A stretch of 64,000 nucleotides of DNA from Drosophila persimilis (taxonomy: Eukaryota > Arthropoda > Insecta > Diptera > Drosophilidae): positions 1 through 64,000 of the forward strand of contig NW_020825351.1 of assembly GCF_003286085.1 (NCBI RefSeq). The letters are read 5' to 3'. The notes beneath the pieces are model-generated. The model had not been told where the DNA came from, made no database searches, and worked only from the letters and a program-made list of their open reading frames with translations. The position numbers and the translations under genes are program-made. This document shows positions 59,026 through 64,000 of the stretch, one piece after another (position 1 is the stretch's first letter; every line of letters starts with the position of its first letter).

Positions 59026-62000
59026 CTATCACTTCAAAATTATTCATATATATTAAGAAACATATATATACGCATATAAAATATACAGACATTGCCGGCA
59101 AAGTATATTCCCCATATCATATGAAATAAATTAATAATTTTTCATTATAAAATTTTCATATGAAATATACTATGCACGAGACTACCACTCCCTATATAGG
59201 TTTTCTGCCACGCTTTCCGCAAATCGGGTATTTTTACTTGAGACTGCCTCTTAACAATAGTTACTTTTCGTATTTTAATACAAAATACTATACTATCACT
59301 TCAAAATTATTCATATATATTAAGAAACATATATGTATATACACATATAAAATATACAGACATTGCCGGCTAAGTATATTCCCCATATCATATGAAATAA
59401 ATTAATAATTTTTTATTATACAATTTTCATATGAAATATACTATGCACGAGACTACCACTCCCTATATTGGTTTTCTGCCACGCTTTCCGCAAATCGGGT
59501 ATTTTTACTTGAGAGTGCTTCTTAACAATAGTTTCTTTTCGTATTTTAATACAAAATACTATAGGGTAATGATTCATATACATTAAGAAACATATATATA
59601 CGCATATAAAATATACAGACATTGCCGGCTAAGTATATTCCCCATATCATATGAAATAAATTAATAATTTTTCATTATAAAATTTTCATATGAAATATAC
59701 TATGCACGAGACTACCACCCCCTATATAGGTTTTCTGCCACGCTTTCCGCAAATCGGGTATTTTTACTTGAGAGTGCCTCTTAACAATAGTTACTTTTCG
59801 TATTTTAATACAAAATACTATACTATCACTTCAAAATTATTCATATATATTAAGAAACATATATATACGCATATAAAATATACAGACATTGCCGGCTAAG
59901 TATATTCCCCATATCATATGAAATAAATTAATAATTTTTCATTATAAAATTTTCATATGAAATATACTATGCACGAGACTACCACTCCCTATATAGGTTT
60001 TCTGCCACGCTTTCCGCAAATCGGGTATTTTTACTTGAGAGTGCTTCTTAACAATAGTTTCTTTTTGTATTTTAATACAAAATACTATAGGGTAATGATT
60101 CATATACATTAAGAAACATATATATACGCATATAAAATATACAGACATTGCCGGCTAAATATATTCCCCAAATCATATGAAATAAATTAATAATTTTTCA
60201 TTATAAAATTTTCATATGAAATATACTATGCACGAGACTACCACCCCCTATATAGGTTTTCTGCCACGCTTTCCGCAAATCGGGTATTTTTACTTGAGAG
60301 TGCCTCTTAACAATAGTTACTTTTCTTATTTTAATACAACATACTATACTACCACTTCAAAAGTGTTCATATATATTAAGAAACATATATATACACATAT
60401 AAAATATACAGACATTGCCGGCTAAGTATATTCCCCAAATCATATGAAATAAATTAATAATTTTTTATTATAAAATTTTCATATGAAATATACTATGCAC
60501 GAGACTACCACCCCCTATATAGGTTTTCTGCCACGCTTTCCGCAAATCGGGTATTTTTACTTGAGAGTGCCTCTTAACAATAGTTACTTTTCGTATTTTA
60601 ATACAAAATACTATACTATCACTTCAAAATTATTCATATATATTAAGAAACATATATGTATATACACATATAAAATATACAGACATTGCCGGCTAAGTAT
60701 ATTCCCCATATCATATGAAATAAATTAATAATTTTTTATTATACAATTTTCATATGAAATATACTATGCACGAGACTACCACTCCCTATATTGGTTTTCT
60801 GCCACGCTTTCCGCAAATCGGGTATTTTTACTTGAGAGTGCTTCTTAACAATAGTTTCTTTTCGTATTTTAATACAAAATACTATAGGGTAATGATTCAT
60901 ATACATTAAGAAACATATATATACGCATATAAAATATACAGACATTGCCGGCTAAGTATATTCCCCATATCATATGAAATAAATTAATAATTTTTCATTA
61001 TAAAATTTTCATATGAAATATACTATGCACGAGACTACCACCCCCTATATAGGTTTTCTGCCACGCTTTCCGCAAATCGGGTATTTTTACTTGAGAGTGC
61101 CTCTTAACAATAGTTACTTTTCGTATTTTAATACAAAATACTATACTATCACTTCAAAATTATTCATATATATTAAGAAACATATATATACGCATATAAA
61201 ATATACAGACATTGCCGGCTAAGTATATTCCCCATATCATATGAAATAAATTAATAATTTTTCATTATAAAATTTTCATATGAAATATACTATGCACGAG
61301 ACTACCACTCCCTATATAGGTTTTCTGCCACGCTTTCCGCAAATCGGGTATTTTTACTTGAGAGTGCTTCTTAACAATAGTTTCTTTTTGTATTTTAATA
61401 CAAAATACTATAGGGTAATGATTCATATACATTAAGAAACATATATATACGCATATAAAATATACAGACATTGCCGGCTAAATATATTCCCCAAATCATA
61501 TGAAATAAATTAATAATTTTTCATTATAAAATTTTCATATGAAATATACTATGCACGAGACTACCACCCCCTATATAGGTTTTCTGCCACGCTTTCCGCA
61601 AATCGGGTATTTTTACTTGAGAGTGCCTCTTAACAATAGTTACTTTTCTTATTTTAATACAACATACTATACTACCACTTCAAAAGTGTTCATATATATT
61701 AAGAAACATATATATACACATATAAAATATACAGACATTGCCGGCTAAGTATATTCCCCAAATCATATGAAATAAATTAATAATTTTTTATTATAAAATT
61801 TTCATATGAAATATACTATGCACGAGACTACCACTCCCTACATAGGTTTTCTGCCACGCTTTCCGCAAATCGGGTATTTTTACTTGAGAGTGCCTCTTAA
61901 CAATAGTTACTTTTCTTATTTTAATACAACATACTATACTATCACTTCAAAAGTGTTCATATATATTAAGAAACATATATATACACATATAAAATATACA

Positions 62001-64000
62001 GACATTGCCGGCTAAGTATATTCCCCAAATCATATGAAATAAATTAATAATTTTTTATTATAAAATTTTCATATGAAATATACTATGCACGAGACTACCA
62101 CTCCCTACATAGGTTTTCTGCCACGCTTTCCGCAAATCGGGTATTTTTACTTGAGAGTGATTCTTAAAAATAGTTTCTATTCGTATTTTAATACAAAATA
62201 CTATACTATCACTTCAAAATTATTCATATATATTAAGAAACATATATATACGCATATAAAATATACAGACATTACCGGCTAGGTTTATTACCCATATCAT
62301 ATGAAATAAATTAATAATTTTTCATTATAAAATTTTCATATGAAATATACTATGCACGAGACTACCACCCCCTATATAGGTTTTCTGCCACGCTTTCCGC
62401 AAATCGGGTATTTTTACTTGAGAGTGCCTCTTAACAATAGTTACTTTTCGTATTTTAATACAAAATACTATACTATCACTTCAAAATTATTCATATATAT
62501 TAAGAAACATATATATATATACGCATATAAAATATTCAGACATTGCCGGCTAAGTATATTCCCCATATCATATGAAATAAATTAATAATTTTTCATTATA
62601 AAATTTTCATATGAAATATACTATCCACGAGACTACCACCCCCTATATAGGTTTTCTGCCACGCTTTCCGCAAATCGGGTATTTTTACTTGAGAGTGCTT
62701 CTTAAAAATAGTTTCTTTTCGTATTTTAATACCAAATACTATAGGGTAATGATTCATATATATTAAGAAACATATATATACGCATATAAAATATACAGAC
62801 ATTGCCGGCAAAGTATATTCCCCATATCATATGAAATAAATTAATAATTTTTTATTATAAAATTTTCATATGAAATATACTATGCACGAGACTACCACTC
62901 CCTATATAGGTTTTCTGCCACGCTTTCCGCAAATCGGGTATTTTTACTTGAGAGTGCTTCTTAACAATAGTTTCTTTTCGTATTTTAATACAAAATACTA
63001 TAGGGTAATGATTCATATACATTAAGAAACATATATATACACATATAAAATATACAGACATTGCCGGCTAAGTATATTCCCCAAATCATATGAAATAAAT
63101 TAATAATTTTTTATTATAAAATTTTCATATGAAATATACTATGCACGAGACTACCACTCCCTACATAGGTTTTCTGCCACGCTTTCCGCAAATCGGGTAT
63201 TTTTACTTGAGAGTGCCTCTTAACAATAGCTACTTTTCGTATTTTAATACAAAATACTATACTATCACTTCAAAATTATTCATATATATTAAGAAACATA
63301 TATATACGCATATAAAATATACAGACATTGCCGGCTAAGTATATTCCCCATATCATATGAAATAAATTAATAATTTTTCATTATAAAATTTTCATATGAA
63401 ATATACTATTCACGAGACTACCACTCCCTACATAGGTTTTCTGCCACGCTTTCCGCAAATCGGGTATTTTTACTTGAGAGTGATTCTTAAAAATAGTTTC
63501 TTTTCGTATTTTAATACAAAATACCATACTATCACTTCAAAATTATTCATATATATTAAGAAACATATATATACGCATATAAAATATACAGACATTGCCG
63601 GCTAAGTATATTCCCCATATCATATGAAATAAATTAATAATTTTTCATTATAAAATTTTCATATGAAAAATACTATGCACGAGACTACCACCCCCTATAT
63701 AGGTTTTCTGCCACGCTTTCCGCAAATCGGGTATTTTTTCTTGAGAGTGCCTCTTAACAATAGTTACTTTTCGTATTTTAATACAAAATACCATACTATC
63801 ACTTCAAAATTATTCATATATATTAAGAAACATATATATACGCATATAAAATATACAGACATTGCCGGCTAAGTATATTCCCCATATCATATGAAATAAA
63901 TTAATAATTTTTCATTATAAAATTTTCATATGAAATATACTATGCACGAGACTACCACTCCCTATATAGGTTTTCTGCCACGCTTTCCGCAAATCGGGTA
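59026..64000 (+). repeat. Satellite array 4: about 18.6 monomers, continues past the window
   Basis: The 267-bp family continues with the same variant classes as array 3, including the shortened AGGGTAATG type (59562, 60087, 60885, 61410, 62741, 63000). The first flanking monomers carry the same private changes as those after copy 1 (CCGGCAAAGTAT, GAGACTGCC, ACATATATGTATATACAC). The right edge is cut by the window end. Confidence 0.96.
59160..61805 (+). repeat. Higher-order satellite repeat: two tandem copies of a 1323-bp five-monomer unit
   Basis: Monomer landmarks at 59160, 59416, 59690, 59942 and 60216 recur at 60483, 60739, 61013, 61265 and 61539, all offset by exactly 1323 bp. Each unit has three normal and two shortened monomers. 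Private variants recur in order: ATATATGTATATACAC, TTTTATTATACAATTTTC, AACATACTATACTACCAC and AAAAGTGTTC. The first monomers of the two units differ slightly (GAGACTGCC versus GAGAGTGCC). Confidence 0.88.

Noticed and set aside
29876-63061. Minus-strand 60-71-codon frames in arrays 2-4
   Set aside because: They are the other strand of the same satellite and appear mainly where the shortened AGGGTAATG monomer or an LTR junction removes stops. No coding evidence.
2793-64000. CRISPR array
   Set aside because: The repeats are 267 bp with no unique spacers and lie in a eukaryotic transposon-rich context. The short array at 2519-2790 has palindromic units but no spacers.

Overview
The window is eukaryotic and almost wholly repetitive. 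It is an insect heterochromatin-like locus, probably from a fly: there is a 62-bp intron, TATGTACA-type simple repeats, copia-type priming sites matching the anticodon arm of initiator tRNA-Met, and an AT-rich satellite. No single-copy host gene is recognisable. The organism assignment is inference; the repeat structure is read directly from the sequence.

Layout. Positions 1-2028 hold a decayed FLYWCH/MULE-type DNA transposase gene on the minus strand, with two introns. The larger intron carries a 408-bp inverted-repeat MITE. Positions 2519-2790 hold a small array of hairpin-forming repeats with an alternating 36/25-bp rhythm. From about 2793 onward the substrate is a 267-bp satellite: array 1 (2793-19613, about 63 very homogeneous monomers), array 2 (29247-30028), array 3 (39501-45858) and array 4 (59026-64000). 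Arrays 3 and 4 are more variable and include a shortened monomer type.

Three insertions interrupt the satellite. (i) A 9.6-kb Ty3/gypsy-type element (19614-29246) has two 869-bp LTRs that look identical and an ATAT target duplication. It has a tRNA-Lys(CUU) primer site, gag, a GGGAAAC -1 frameshift site in exact phase, pol (PR-RT-RH-INT) and an extra 595-codon third ORF of unknown function. Gag and pol each carry one frameshift. (ii) Copia-like element A (207-bp LTRs, plus strand, target duplication CTATC) is interrupted in gag by copia-like element B (204-bp LTRs, minus strand, target duplication GCCAT). (iii) The same A-with-B nest appears again 15.8 kb downstream at the identical satellite position. 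There, B is further interrupted by a 5'-truncated R1-type non-LTR retrotransposon (50616-54272).

The two A/B nests share both target duplications and flanking satellite variants, so they are copies of one segmental duplication, not independent insertions. Copy 2 contains an uninterrupted 1309-codon gag-pol frame of element A, lacking only the N-terminal Gag codons separated by the insertion. All other retrotransposon frames are broken by small indels, although their LTR pairs are nearly identical. The locus therefore records recent insertion, nesting, duplication and satellite turnover.
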